Of a stretch of DNA of 64,000 nt, positions 12,637 to 24,189 are shown piece after piece. The position numbers and the translations under genes were made by a program. The notes beneath the pieces are model-generated. The model was given only the letters and a program-made list of their open reading frames with translations. It was not told the origin of the DNA and searched no databases. Origin of the DNA: Aselliscus stoliczkanus. Lineage: Eukaryota; Chordata; Mammalia; Chiroptera; Hipposideridae. The stretch lies in contig CM066728.1 of the NCBI GenBank assembly GCA_033961575.1, forward strand, positions 34,224,352 to 34,288,351, written 5' to 3'. Position 1 is the first letter of the stretch, and each line of letters starts with the position of its first letter.

Positions 12637-12999
12637 ATCTCCTATAAGATTTAGGAAATTCACCCCCAAATCATCACTTCTTCATCTACATAAGTTTAAT
12701 ATTTTAATATTGTAACATTTATGTGTAGTCTCATGATTTTCCTAACTAAATATAAAAATGTCTTGAAATACGGAGCCATATAGTGTTTTAGCTTCTCCAC
12801 AGCGCCTAGTAATGTTGAGAAAAGGGTTCAATAGATACTTGAAATGTATTGGTTTACAGGGTCCCTTGTAGAATGTTCTAAGGTAGATCTATATTACACT
12901 GAGTGTCATTTCGTACACTGCTTGGGGCCGGATATGATAGAATGGCTCTGCTTTAGACTATTATGACATAATGCAATTCCAGTATAATACAAGGTGATA

Positions 13000-13150
13000 T
13001 GCCAGGAATTACCACATTTAATCCTCACAATAATTGTGTGAAGCGCATCCCCATTTCTCAGATAATATTTAGAGAAGAAAGTAAGTTACTTTCCAAAAGC
13101 CACCTGCTAATAAGAGGGGGCCACTAAGATTTGAAAGCAGGTGTAACTAC
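13000..13150 (-). repeat. MIR SINE, antisense
   Basis: TTTAATCCTCACAATAATTG and CATCCCCATTTCTCAGATAA are the inverse MIR pattern. Confidence 0.68.
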
Positions 13151-13159
13151 TCCATATCT

Positions 13160-13795
13160 GGTGTTCTTAACCTACCCTCAGCTCTTGTGCCTCACCGAAT
13201 GGCAGATGGAGCCCTCGAGAACACATCTCTTCAGATATAGCATCACGACTTGTTAGATGTGCGAAGGACCTCAAAACTTTCTAGTGAAAATGTGCTTTCT
13301 TTTTCTGTAAGTCAGGAAACCAAGGAGTGGGCAGAAGTGCTCAAGGTCACAAAACGAGCTGTCGAAGACCTCACACCAGGAGTCAGGTCTTCCTTCTTTG
13401 ATGCATTTCACAGAGGAGAACTGTTTTCCTTCTCAGGTCCTCAGAGTTCAGCTTGCTCTGTCGCTAGCTCTTGGAGACGAGGGATGCTAACAGCTTCGGC
13501 ATCACTTTTAGGACACCTTTGTCAATCTAAGGCATGGTTTTTAAAGAGAATCCTATGAGTCACTCACCCCACCACCAAAATTCACAGATCTATACCCAAG
13601 AGCGACCTCCGCAAGACTAAAATGCCTTCGTCAGGGCTCTAGAATAGCTTTATACCTGGAACGTAGATAAGGAGTTCTTTGTACTGAAAGCATCTGAAGA
13701 ATCTAAGGAGGACAAAAGGGGAAGGGGAGACTGGAGAGTTGATTTTAGAAGTACAGCTCAGGGAATTTTGTGCAAAAACAGATATCATCTGAGTG
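13160..13795. other. Intronic DNA with no recognised feature
   Basis: The 102-codon frame at 13250-13558 shows no recognised domain and no clear splice sites. Confidence 0.4.
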
Positions 13796-13800
13796 CTGAG

Positions 13801-13880
13801 TTTATTCAGTTTACATGTTTGGTATGTAAATGTGTGTGAGTTTATTCAGTTTACATGTTTGGTATGTAAATGTGTGTGAG
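13801..13880. repeat. Perfect 40-bp tandem duplication
   Basis: The 40-bp unit starting TTTATTCAGTTTACATGTTT and ending TGTGTGTGAG occurs twice back to back without a mismatch, so the duplication is probably recent. Confidence 0.97.
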
Positions 13881-13899
13881 TATATGTGTGTATTATCTG

Positions 13900-14850
13900 T
13901 TGCCCAGATTTTTGTGAAATATAAATATCCAATCACCCTGTTAATTTAGGATTTTAAGTGTGATGTTCCTATAATCCCAGAGTAATTATTTGTCTTTCTG
14001 AGTGAATACCTCATACCTCACTGTCTTTATCTTCGGACTACACCAAACACAAAAAGCACAAGGGAGTAATAAAGGAAAAGGTTTTTGTTTTGTTTTTTTC
14101 CACCTACCTTTCTGTGTCAGTCAGTCAGTTCAGCCAGTGTTGATTCAGTGCGTGATTGTGTGTGAGGCTCTGTGCCAAGGGCAGCCAGGGGACACACAGA
14201 TGAGAAAGCCCAGTTTGCAAGAAGCGGTCTTCATGGACTCTCTCTTGTGTTTGTCTCTGTTTGTCTTTCCCTGTTTCCTCTGTAAGATAGCAGCATTGGG
14301 ACCAAAATAAAATTGTTTTAGCCGTTTTATCCCCAGAGGTAAACATAACACTGAATGTTTGTCATTGCAGACAGCAATAAAGGTAGACTTTTAAAGAAAC
14401 CTTGAAAATATTTTTAAAGCATTAAGCTGACAGAAGTGCTGGAGATCTTTTAACCCATATATGCTTCTTTCAATATTATCTTTGATCCTCAGGAGTAGCC
14501 AAGAAACTGAAGAAAATGGGAGGAAAGGCAAGAAGAAATAGGAACTGACTTAATGTAGAGTTTATTCAGTTTTGATTTTCTTATCTCATTTCTCCCTGTC
14601 TCTCCTGTTCAAATCCTGTATTGGTAATATTTGAAAATGAGTACTTGGAAATTTTATTTCCACTTCTAATTCTTCTGTATTTTTGATCCTTCTCCTTGTA
14701 ATTGATACTATAGTGAATTACTCTCTCTCACTCTCCCCAGAATAAAACTTGATAGATTTAGAAAAAGGTTTTATTTCTTTTCTATTTATATACTTTTTAT
14801 TTAAATGCTAATGTCAAATTAATCAGTAAATACTGGAAGCAATAAAACAT
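13900..14850. other. Intronic DNA with no recognised feature
   Basis: AT-rich. Short frames at 14002-14351 on both strands are overlapping chance frames. Confidence 0.4.
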
Positions 14851-14854
14851 AACC

Positions 14855-14998
14855 ATTACGAGCATGAACTTTTGATTTCTATAGACTGGTTTTTCGCTGT
14901 TACGACACACATGACCTTAGGCAAGTTAACCCGTATGAGTCTCGGTTTCTTCATCTAGAAGATGAGAATAATAATACCACCCTTGTCAGGTATGCTAT
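14855..14998 (+). repeat. MIR SINE
   Basis: ATGACCTTAGGCAAGTTAAC and CTCGGTTTCTTCATCTAGAA match the MIR core. Confidence 0.78.
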
Positions 14999-14999
14999 T

Positions 15000-15190
15000 T
15001 GTTAATGTATTTAGCTTTCATAACCCACTGGGATAGATCTTATTGTTATTTCCATTTTACAGATAGGAAATTGAGGGAAAACTGACCTTTAGTGACTTGG
15101 CTGCCTCTTATCATGATAAATAAGTAGCAGAGTTGAGCTTAGAACCCAGCACTCCAGCTCCAGAACTCACATTCTTAACTATTATACTAA
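15000..15190 (-). repeat. MIR SINE, antisense
   Basis: TTATTTCCATTTTACAGATA and GAGCTTAGAACCCAGCACTC are the inverse MIR pattern. It abuts a sense MIR, giving a head-to-head pair. Confidence 0.7.
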
Positions 15191-15340
15191 GCTGTTGCTT
15201 CAAGGTGTATTCCTGTAAGGCCACATCCTCAGGGCCTGTTGCAGGTGAGGGTAGGAAGGGTTCAGAATCAGTGCCCCAGGGGCTTTGAACAGCACCTGTG
15301 CCTCCATCTTCCTAGTGCCTCAGAAAGCCCTTCATCCACT

Positions 15341-15905
15341 GCGATGAGTTGAACTATGTGCCCCATAAATTTATATGTTGAAGCCCTAATCCCAGTACCT
15401 CAGCATGCAATCTTATTTGGAAACAGGGTCATTGCAGGTATAATTATTTAAGAGGAGACCATACTGCAGCTGGGTGAGCACCTGATCCAATATGACTGGT
15501 GTCCTTAAAAAAGGGGGAAATTTCACTTTGAGGGGTAAAAAGTATAACTACTGCACTGTGTTATACACTTGAAACTAATTAAAAAAAAAAGACAAACCTC
15601 TTGAGTGTCCTCAGAGAAATAAAATAAATATATAAAACAAACAAAAAAAGGATGGCGGGAATTTGGACACAGACAAGCACAGGGAGACTGCCACGGGAAG
15701 AGAAGAATTATGCTGCCACAAGCCAAGTAACTACTAGAAGCTAGGGGATAGGTCTAGAACATATCCTTCCCTACTGCCTTCAGTGGGAGCATGGTCTTGC
15801 CAACACCTTAATCTTGGACTTCTAGCCTCCAGAACTGTGGGACAATTAATTTCTGTTATTGAAGCCACTCAGTTTGTGGTACTTTGTCACAAACTGACAA
15901 ACACT
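15341..15905 (+). mobile_element. MLT1-type MaLR LTR, split by an insertion
   Basis: Starts GATGAGTTGAACTATGTGCC; contains TATGTTGAAGCCCTAATCCC, TCCAATATGACTGGTGTCCT, then after the insertion ATTTGGACACAGACAAGCAC and GGACTTCTAGCCTCCAGAAC. It ends near TTTGTGGTACTTTGTCACAA. This follows the MLT1 consensus order. It is a solitary LTR with no internal genes. Confidence 0.82.
15524..15656 (+). mobile_element. Short L1 3' end inserted in the MLT1 LTR
   Basis: CTTTGAGGGGTAAAAAGTAT through GTGTTATACACTTGAAACTA to an A-rich tail resembles the bat L1 3' end. GGGAAATTT before it and GGGAATTT after it look like the target-site duplication. Confidence 0.6.
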
Positions 15906-15909
15906 CTTA

Positions 15910-16395
15910 GCAAACACCCACCCTATTCAAATAGCCTGGTTAGACCCTTAGCACTGCTCAATCAGCCCTCTCTCTCTTCGCTTCTCAAGTCTCTATCTTA
16001 ATCCCCTGGATTGCTTTCCCCAATCCCTTCACTGCCTCCTGCTCCTCCCGTGCCTTCCTCTCTCAACAGATAATTGCACTTTTTACCCTTCCGAGGCCTT
16101 AGCTACCTCTTATGAGACTTTTCACTTTCCCTCCTCTGTGATCTCTGGCTCCTTTCCTCCTCAGACTGTTGCTCTTCCTCCCAGATACATTTCCGCTTTC
16201 CATAGGCTCGGTCCCTCTCCTGTTCTCTCTCCACAGGCTCCTCTCAGTGTTCATATTCATTTCCATAATTTCAAGTATAATCTGAAGCCAATTCCTGTAA
16301 CCCAGTTCTCTCCGGAGCCCACACCCCTCATTTACAACTGCTTGACAATAAATTCCACCTGCTGTCCCTTCAATCCTGACCGCTCTCCAAACTGA
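15910..16395 (+). repeat. Old L2-like sequence
   Basis: C/T-rich sequence resembling degraded L2, with phrases such as TGCTGTCCCTTCAATCCTGA. It continues after the SINE at 16398. Confidence 0.35.
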
Positions 16396-16397
16396 GC

Positions 16398-16529
16398 GGG
16401 CCAGCCGAGTGGCGTGGTGGTTAAGCGCTGGCCTGGGAAGCCAGCGGCCCCGGTTCGGGTCCCACATATGAGGGCCAGTGACACTCCCCTCAAGAAAAAA
16501 AAAAAAACAACAAAACAAAACAAAACAAA
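16398..16529 (+). mobile_element. Short tRNA-derived SINE
   Basis: Begins GGGCCAGCCGAGTGGCGTGG, has B-box-like GGTTCGGGTCCC, and ends at CCCTCAAG plus an A-rich (CAAAA)n tail. AAACTGAGC / AACCTGAGC flank it as a target duplication. Confidence 0.92.
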
Positions 16530-17180
16530 AAACCTGAGCAAGTCATCCAATCTCTATACCAGCGTCTTCTCACTCCACAGCCAACCAGAACCCCAAACTT
16601 CCCTTTCCATGCCCTCCTACAAACCAGGTCACCCAGACATGACTTTGGAGTGCCTCTCACATGCATGCTTTTTAATTTCACTAGACCATTTTAAATCCTC
16701 ATCCCGAACAACTGCAGTAGCTTGCTAACTACACTTCCTGTTACTCTCTAGCTTTCAGCCTGTTTTTCATATGCTGCAAGAGTCACCTTCTCATTATGGA
16801 GTTATGTGCATGTCACTACCCTAGCAGAATAAAAGCCCATCTTAACTGTAGCATTCAAGGCTCCCCTTTAATAAAGTCCCAGCTCACCTCCATCTTGTCT
16901 CTTAAAATAACTAAGGGAGACCTACTATCCACACAGGAAGAGCTTTACTCAGTACCATCCCTTAATGGAAACTCATGGTCTGCTCATTCCATCAGAGGTG
17001 ACCAGCTTATGTAAGCCAATTTATATTAACAAAATTCACGAAAGACACAGTGTCTGTTATGATTGCATTTCATATCTGAGTATACAAATGTTTAACGTTT
17101 TCTTAACCACAGGATTATTTCACAGGATATATTACTTCTGAGATTGATAACCTCATTCATGGTGTTGGCTTCTTTGTTCA
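16530..17180 (+). repeat. Old L2-like sequence, continued
   Basis: Low-complexity C/T-rich DNA resembling degraded L2 up to about 17000, then AT-rich unassigned DNA. Confidence 0.35.
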
Positions 17181-17201
17181 TCTATTTGTTTATATGTTTG
17201 T

Positions 17202-17309
17202 GGGCTGGCCGAGTGGTGCGGTGGTTAAGCGCTGGCTTGGGAGGCCAGCAGCCCCGGTTCGGGTCCCACATATGAAGGCCAGTGACACTGCCCTCAAAAA
17301 AAAAAAAAA
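17202..17309 (+). mobile_element. Short tRNA-derived SINE
   Basis: GGGCTGGCCGAGTGGTGCGG head and poly(A) tail. A perfect 14-bp target duplication TGTTTATATGTTTG is at 17187-17200 and 17310-17323. Confidence 0.95.
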
Positions 17310-17535
17310 TGTTTATATGTTTGCTAATTTAGCTCTCATCTGCCTTATTTCCAAATTCTAAGGGGTCCTTACTATGCAGTGCTCCCTCAGAGTTTCTCTG
17401 AACAGATTTTTGGCTACCACTCAACAGACCCTGAACTCCCAAACAGAACATCAGCTGGCGCAACCTGAGCCAAAGAAGGATGTATATCATTCTTGAGTTA
17501 AAGGCACTGACACTGAATGAGAAAAAAAAATAAAA

Positions 17536-17627
17536 AGAAGGAAAGGAAGGAATGAAGGAAGGGAGGGAGGGAGGAAGGAAGGAAGGAAGGAAGGAAGGAA
17601 GGAAGGAAGGAAGGAAGGAAGGAAGGA
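17536..17627. repeat. (GGAA)n microsatellite
   Basis: About 20 GGAA-type units. The reading frames over it (17329-17752) are produced by the repeat and the adjoining SINE. Confidence 0.93.
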
Positions 17628-17651
17628 GCTGCAGAAAGAAAGAAAGAAAGA

Positions 17652-18034
17652 GGGCCAGCCGAGTGGTGCATTGGTTAAGAGCTGGCTTGGGATGCCAGCG
17701 ACCCCGGTTCAGATCCCACATGAGGGCCTGTGACACTGCCCTCTACAGCTAACAGGGCTGCGAGCCCCAGTGATGGTGTAGGCTGCAGCCCCTGCTGCAG
17801 TGGGCTGCCATAGGCTACAGTGAATGGCTGGCAGCCAGCATGAACTTCCAATAGTCGCAGTGAGCAACCATCCAGAGGTCGGCGACTGATCTGCCTCATC
17901 CCGGCAGAGCGCAATGACGATACCAACATGGGCCAGTGAAGCAATGTCCTCCGCAACTAGACTGAAGAACAAAAGGACAGGAACTTGTCTGTTCCCCTTC
18001 CCCAATTCCTCAATAAAATCTTTAAGTAAAAAAA
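17652..18034 (+). mobile_element. Long (about 385 bp) tRNA-derived SINE, tail variant without the extra C-block
   Basis: The head GGGCCAGCCGAGTGGTGCAT continues to CCCTCTACAGCT, then a G/C-rich body with repeated GCAGCCAGC-type units, then GATACCAACATGGGCCAGTG. The end is CAATAAAATCTTTAAG plus A-rich tail, so it carries AATAAA and a TCTTT pol III terminator. Confidence 0.9.
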
Positions 18035-18186
18035 AGAAAGAAAGCAAGCAGCTGCAGAAAATAAATTGAGGAAAAGGAGAGAAACAGAGCCTAAAAGGAA
18101 AATAAAGTGATGCATCTGTGGGGAATAGTACAGTGCCACAGTTTACTTACATCCCACACCCCCTCCTTTGCTAATTAGGCAGCATG

Positions 18187-18552
18187 GACGGACTAATAAT
18201 GATCTTCACCATTACAAAATACCATAGACTGAGTAACTTAACAGAAATTTACTTTCTCAGTTCTGGAGGCTACAAAATTCAAAATCAAGGCACCAGCTGA
18301 TTTGGTTTCTGTTAAGAGCTCTCTTCCCAGCATGTAGGTGGTCACCTTCTTGCTTTGCCCTCACATAGCAAAGAAATGCCTCTTTCTTTTCCTCTTCTTA
18401 GAAGATCAGTGTCCCATCGGATCAGAGCCCCCACTCTTATGACCTCATTTAACTTGAATTACTTCCTAAAGACTGTATTTCCCAATACATATACATTAGG
18501 GGGTAGGGCTTCAACATATGAATTTGGGGCAACACAATTCAGTCCATAACTC
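18187..18552 (-). mobile_element. MST/MaLR-type LTR, antisense
   Basis: Contains AAATACCATAGACTGAGTAA, TTCTCAGTTCTGGAGGCTAC, ATGACCTCATTTAACTTGAA and AGGGCTTCAACATATGAATT, in the order expected for the inverse of MST-class MaLR LTRs. No internal genes flank it. Confidence 0.78.
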
Positions 18553-18559
18553 TCCACCT

Positions 18560-18860
18560 CACAAAAAAGTATACATAAAGTTTTTTCCCCATTACTTTAG
18601 TGGAGGAAAGTCGATGGATAGTAGAATGCTTAGATATACTGTGATTAGAGATGCAATAAGTCCTGACTCAACCTAACTACCTAGTAAGTATAGGTTATTA
18701 GCTCAACTGGCAAGGAATTCAGCCTGATAGCATCTTGTTGTTTTAACATAAGTAAACTTTTAAGGGGCTTCAAAGATAGTTCTTCTGGGAGGTCTACATT
18801 TTGTTTAATATCTTTTGGACTATGAAAAATTGAACCCTTAATCTAGAAAGTTCAGCTGTG
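18560..18860. other. Intronic DNA with no recognised feature
   Basis: AT-rich, no repeat or exon recognised. Confidence 0.4.
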
Positions 18861-18865
18861 TTTGG

Positions 18866-19400
18866 TTGAAATTAACTCCTTTACAGAAAGACAAACTCTA
18901 TAGGATAGGATTCCCCTTAAATCCTTCCTTTAATTTGGGTTGTTCAAATGGGGATGTCTTAGGTCAGGTTCCTCAGGAAACAGATGGAGATTTGGGTGCT
19001 GCAGGTTTGTTGGGGAGCACTCTTGAGATCAACACCTGTGAAGGCGTTGAAAGAAGCTGGATTCAGCAGATGGAAAAGTTAAGCTGTGACGCATTTCCTA
19101 AAGACGTCTCAGCAGATTTTATGGGAAACTCTGGAAGTAAAATTGCCCTTCAGCATATCCAAGAGTTGAGGAAAGGGGGCCAGACCTTTGTACCCTCATG
19201 TCAACCAATCATTAGAAACTGGCTGCCTCTGGAAGGGGCATAACTTTTTGCAAGGTGGCTCCCTTATGCAGAGGGCAATTCCCAGACAGGGATTCAGTCA
19301 TGAGCCCGCAAAGGCAGCACTCCTTGCAGCTTCAGTCCATAAAGGGGGTCTGGTGATGCATTACTGTATCCACTGCATGGGATAGGGGCTGGGGCCCCGG
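18866..19400. repeat. Unassigned probable old interspersed repeat
   Basis: A 125-codon frame (18866-19243) covers it. The sequence GGTTTGTTGGGGAGCACTCT and TTGAGATCAACACCTGTGAA look familiar as a common mammalian repeat, but I cannot name the family. No gene function is claimed. Confidence 0.35.
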
Positions 19401-21270
19401 AGCCATTCGTTATACATTAAAGTCTGCTGATATTCCTCTACTTGGGATTCATTTGTGTGTATGTGTGTGTGGGAGAAGGGAGAGTTAAAAGATCATCCTT
19501 ATGCTAGAAGCTAAATATTTTGTATGTAGGAGCCCTCTGAAATTCTAGGTGTGGCCAGCTAAGACTAGCAATTAATTGTAAAACTAAAATGCACAATATT
19601 TCCAGTCATGTTATTACAGGCATAAGGGAGGGAGGAGCTAGAACTAGTTGTACCCTTAATTGAAAATTACTGATAGATGATGTGCTGAGACGTGAGTTTG
19701 AGACAAGCCTGGACATTTCTTTTGGAGGAGCTGATTTCTACAGAGGTACATGTGATTTCCGTAACCTTCCTGGACTTTCTTTTTTTTTTTCCTGAGATTG
19801 TCTATGTTCATTTGCTATAATTAGAGGAGTTATGAATATGGAATATGGTCAGTCCACTGCTGTATAAGTGTTCCTCAACACTTGACTGTTAATTAATATG
19901 GTTAGGTTTAATGAATTCATTTAATAACAATATTCCTGCTGAGAATTTTATTAGGTACCAAATTCTCAAATTTAATAATGCAAAACAGATTTGTAGAGTG
20001 TTAATAATGGCTGCAGGACTTTCAGAAAGTAAAATACTGGAAGGTTAAGTGTAATGGATCAATTAAATAAGAAAGCCCAAACTACCTTTCAAAGTGACTC
20101 CAGAATGACTTTCACTTTGTTTCAGTGAATAAAGTGGGCCATGCCATTTGTGTGTGTTAGTTTCTAAGGCAGCATCAAAGCTAGCAAATTTACATCAGAG
20201 TTTACACAAACACAACAATATATTCTGCTTGGCAAACAGAGGTTTGTTTTCCATACTGATCCACTAAATTAAATAACTTGATTTCTTACAAAATGTCAAC
20301 AATATGTTTCTTCCATGTAGAGAAGTCAGTGGGAACTCTCCAATCAACTCCTGTCTCCTGAACAGCAGCAGCTTGAATCTGCAGTGGTCCACATAAGCAT
20401 TTGGGAAATGCTTTTAATTACTTTCATTGCATTTTAGTGAAATGACACAAATTTCTTTTAGCTTTTTCAAAGTAAGCCATTCATTTAAATTGTCTAAAAT
20501 TTTTAAACTGGTTATAAATCTTTACGTGATATATTCAAAATTATTTGTAGCTGATTTTTCAGGATGATGAATGTGTTTTGTAATTCATTATCTTTGTGAA
20601 TTGTTTGGATTGGGGAAGGTGTGTCCCTCAGTTTTCCCATCTGCACAATAGGGATCCAAAAACAAATTGCCAATTAGGATGTGATAAGGCACTATGGGAT
20701 TACGTATGCACACTTAGAGTTCTCCAGAGTCCTCAAAGGCAATTTAATTTAAGGATGAGTTTTGTGAATTTTGTTTGTGGAAAGGTAATTACTCCAAACA
20801 GGATTCTTGGGGGAGAATATCGAACTTGTTTCCCACTCCCAGTGGATTATAGAGGAATGAGTTCTGAGTTTCTGAGATATTAAAAAAGCCTAGAGGTATG
20901 GTTTCCAAGCAAATCCATTCCCATCACATTGGGAAGGCACATGAGTTAGGAATGTGTTTAGTTATTTTATTTCAGAATTCTTTATCAAGAATTCTGGGGT
21001 GTAGGTGGTTCAATGATGCCTTCAATGAACCGTTCTCTTTTTTCCTTGTTTTTTTCATCTTTATGCTCTGTCATCCTTAGAATGCTGGTTGCCTCGGGTG
21101 GCCAGATGCTCTGTCCATGCTGGTGTTGCTGCATTTCCAGGTGCCATGTTCCAAGCATGAAGAAGATGGAAAAGGGAAGTAGGAAATGGTGGCACCTATA
21201 TCAAGAAAGAAAAGCTTTCCCAGGAACCTTTTATGTTTGTTTCATTGGCTGCATTATTTTATTATCTGAC
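19400..21270. other. Intronic DNA with no recognised feature
   Basis: Mostly AT-rich and apparently unique. Short frames at 20596-21297 have no recognised domain. Confidence 0.4.
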
Positions 21271-21273
21271 TTC

Positions 21274-21372
21274 TTTTTTTTTTTTTTTTTTTTTTGAGGG
21301 CAATATCACTGGCCCTCATATGTGGGACCCGAACCGGGGCCGCTGGCTTCCCAAGCCAGCGCTTAACCACCG
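21274..21372 (-). mobile_element. Short tRNA-derived SINE, antisense, head truncated
   Basis: Poly(T) plus GAGGGCAATATCACTGGCCC to GCGCTTAACCACCGC, where the last about 15 bp of the head (GCCACTCGGCCGGCCC) are missing. Confidence 0.88.
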
Positions 21373-21374
21373 CT

Positions 21375-22350
21375 GTCTGGATGTAGCAGAATTTAATTAG
21401 TCCTGGGGTGGATTTTGTGAGGCTGCTATGGGATCCACTTGGAGAATAAGAAATACTTGGAAAGAAGAGAATGACTTGCAGCTTCCAGATCTAGTAGCTG
21501 GTGTTGACTTAGTGTTTGTCAGGCCACTCAGGGTTCTGGTTCTACTTCTCTTCTTGCCCTGAGCTTTCAGGCTCAGCCAGATCCTGGTGCTTAGCTCAGC
21601 TAAGAGGGAGGTAGAGACTGAACCCCAAGCCCTCTGAGCTTCAAGCACATGCTCTTATTGGCTGCCAGACAGGCTCCGACCTGGTGCCCCACTTCTGATC
21701 CCCAAGTCCTCACACTGCATTGTTTCCTGGGTCTGACTCCCTGCCTTGGAACCCTATCAGCCCTCAGCCCCTGGAGGACCTGTCCTGCCTAGTTTTTATT
21801 TGCTCCCCTCTAGGGAGGGAAATCCTATCTTTGAGCTTCTGCCTAATGGCTGGTTTTTGCTGACAGACTTGCTGAATGATGCCTCAGGCTTCAGAGCATT
21901 GCCAGCTCCTATTACACCAGATCCCCGGCCTGGCCTGCATGTGCCAGTCCATCACCACCACCACCACCACACATGAGCATGTGCACACGCACGTGCACAC
22001 ACGCATTTTAGGTCAAAGTTATACATGATTTTAAAAATCAGATAGATATTCAGAATTCATAATGAAAAATAACACTTTTCTGTCCACCCCTGCCTACGTT
22101 CAATTCTTTTCTGTGTAACACAATATTTTTTTTCTCATTGGCCTCTGTAATTTATAACTTGTTTATATTACTGTTTTTTCCATTTTACTTCAATTATAGA
22201 TATTATGTACTGATTTTTCTACAAAAGAATATGTGGATTTAGTGCCCCTCCCCATATACATACCCACTTCCTCTTTACCCATTCTCCAAATCATAATTCT
22301 TGGTTAGATCAGTATTCAGATTTGTCATATAAAAGAAAATAAACTTCTTT
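21375..22350. other. Intronic DNA with no recognised gene
   Basis: Contains a (CCA)n and (CA)n-rich patch at 21950-22010. Frames such as 21746-21976 end in a His run made by (CAC)n and are not supported as genes. Confidence 0.4.
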
Positions 22351-22359
22351 GCTTATGTC

Positions 22360-22740
22360 ACTTTAACTTGGTCATCAGTTATATGCAGCCAAACCCCAAC
22401 ATACCATGTTTCTGTCCTTTTTGTGAATACCTTCTTTTTGGTGCATCTCCTCCTTTAGTATCTTCCTCAGGAAGTGCACATGGCAGCTAAATGTTTTGAG
22501 AAATCTTAATTCTACCCTTCCATTTGATTGATAGCTTGGATGTAAAATTTGAAGTTGAAAATTATTTTCTCTTGTGAGTAAACAATTGTTCCAGTGTCTT
22601 CCAGCACCCAGAATTGCTATTGAGAAAGTAGCTGCCATTATGATTTCCAATCCTTTGTATGAGATCTGTTGTTTTTCTCTTCTGGCAGCTTTTAGAATGT
22701 TCTCTTGGCCCAATGTTCTAAAATTTCATGTTAATAAGTC
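22360..22740 (-). repeat. Unassigned old interspersed repeat
   Basis: ATTTGATTGATAGCTTGGAT, TTCCAGTGTCTTCCAGCACC and CCAATGTTCTAAAATTTCAT follow a repeat pattern familiar from other mammalian genomes. I cannot name the family or fix the strand. Confidence 0.35.
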
Positions 22741-22749
22741 TTTTTTTTT

Positions 22750-23570
22750 CTTTTTTTTTCTTAATCCATTATGCTGGTCCCATGAGGGACCATTATGCAT
22801 TATACATTCTAGGAAAATATACATTAATTATATTAATTATATATTCTAGGAAATTTTAAAAATCAAATCTGAGGGTTTTTGTTGTTTGTTTTTGTCTCAT
22901 ATTTGATGCTCTCTTCAAATATCTAGTTGTTGTTGACTGGCTCCTCATATTTAAGAGTAAGACACAACAAATATGATTAGAAGGTGTGCGGGTGTGTGTG
23001 TGTATTTAGGAGAGGAGGACTTTTGGTCCATGGGCTTCACTGTACGATGATCTGAGAAGGCTGTTTCATTGGGTGATGTCTCCCTTTCCTGCCCAATATA
23101 TACAGGTATCTTCTTTTGTCACAGGTAGTATCCCCAGAGGGACATCCTTTAGTTTCCCACCTCTAGCAAGGGTTCTCAGAACTGGGGGGAGAATGGTCTT
23201 ATTCATTATGTGGACTTCCACTTAATCCCCCATTTTCAGGATGGCACCCTTATCCTCTGAGCAGTTGCCCTGAATCCAGAATCAATTTGGGATCAACTAC
23301 TGTAGAGAACCAACCTCCAGTTTTCTGCCTGGCTTGGGAAGACTTGACTCCTGGGATGGGAATGGGAAATATGGATCTAACAGCTTCTTACACACACCTT
23401 CACCATAGCTTCTTGTTTTAAGTTTTTCCTGCACTATCTGCTGTCCTGTTTCTCAGCCTGCCCAAGGTTCTGCTTCACTCAGACTTTCTCTGGTGAGCTA
23501 AACCCACTCATCCATCCGCCTTGCAACTTTTGAAATTGAAGTGTTCTAACCTCCTCTTCTGTTTTTCTTG
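22750..23570. other. Intronic DNA with no recognised feature
   Basis: Includes a small duplicated ATTCTAGGAAA motif near 22805 and 22845. No exon seen. Confidence 0.4.
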
Positions 23571-23575
23571 CCATA

Positions 23576-24182
23576 CACAATCAATTCTCATTATGAAGTC
23601 TCATTATGAATTAATAAATACTGAACCATTACTCCAAGGGGAAATACAGGGTTAGGTACCTGTAAGCCTCATCAACTCATCAATGATAAGTTGTGTTATG
23701 TGTGTTTCTGTTTAAAACAACCTTATTTAATATATCTTATTGATTCATTAACATTGAAATCCTGGCCACCAGCACTAGAACTCATGCCTGAACGAAGTTT
23801 ATCCAACACATAGATTTTCTCTTAAGGCACATCACAGCCTTCTTGTGCTTAGCAACCCTAGGCAGCACTTCAGGATTACAGTTGGAGACCATTTTAAACC
23901 ACAAAGTCATCAACAAAAGCACAAACATGAGAAAAACAAGTCACTAAATCGACTATGAAAAGGCACTTGTTTACAGCATGAGAGCTGAAACAGGAAAGCA
24001 GTGTCTCCTTGTTCGACCTCAACTGGGAACATGAGCATCGGAGACTCAAATGTTTCCCCACTTTGAGCATGTTCACAAATAACTGGGAAAGCATCGTGAG
24101 TATTGACTTGGGGGTTAGAAATGAGTTTTAGATGGTACGCAAGTTCACAAATACAGAATCTGCGAATAATGAGGATCGACTG
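23576..24182 (-). mobile_element. Tigger/pogo-like DNA transposon, about 607 bp, non-autonomous
   Basis: The termini CACAATCAATTCTCATTAT and, in inverse complement, CAGTCGATCCTCATTATTC match, and both sides carry TA (23574-23575 and 24183-24184). The interior has no full transposase frame; a short minus-strand frame at 23894-24094 is all that remains. Confidence 0.75.
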
Positions 24183-24189
24183 TAGTTTT

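Noticed and set aside
13250..13558. 102-codon frame as a possible exon
   Set aside because: No recognisable domain and no strong splice sites at useful positions.
16398..16470. tRNA gene
   Set aside because: The A and B boxes belong to a SINE: the acceptor stem is not formed, there is an A-rich tail with target duplication, and many copies occur.
16099..16518. 139-codon minus frame
   Set aside because: It begins inside the SINE at 16398 and runs into old L2-like DNA; the same SINE-derived string recurs at other SINE copies.
21746..21976. Frame ending in a His run, possible metal-binding peptide
   Set aside because: The His run is a (CAC)n simple repeat.
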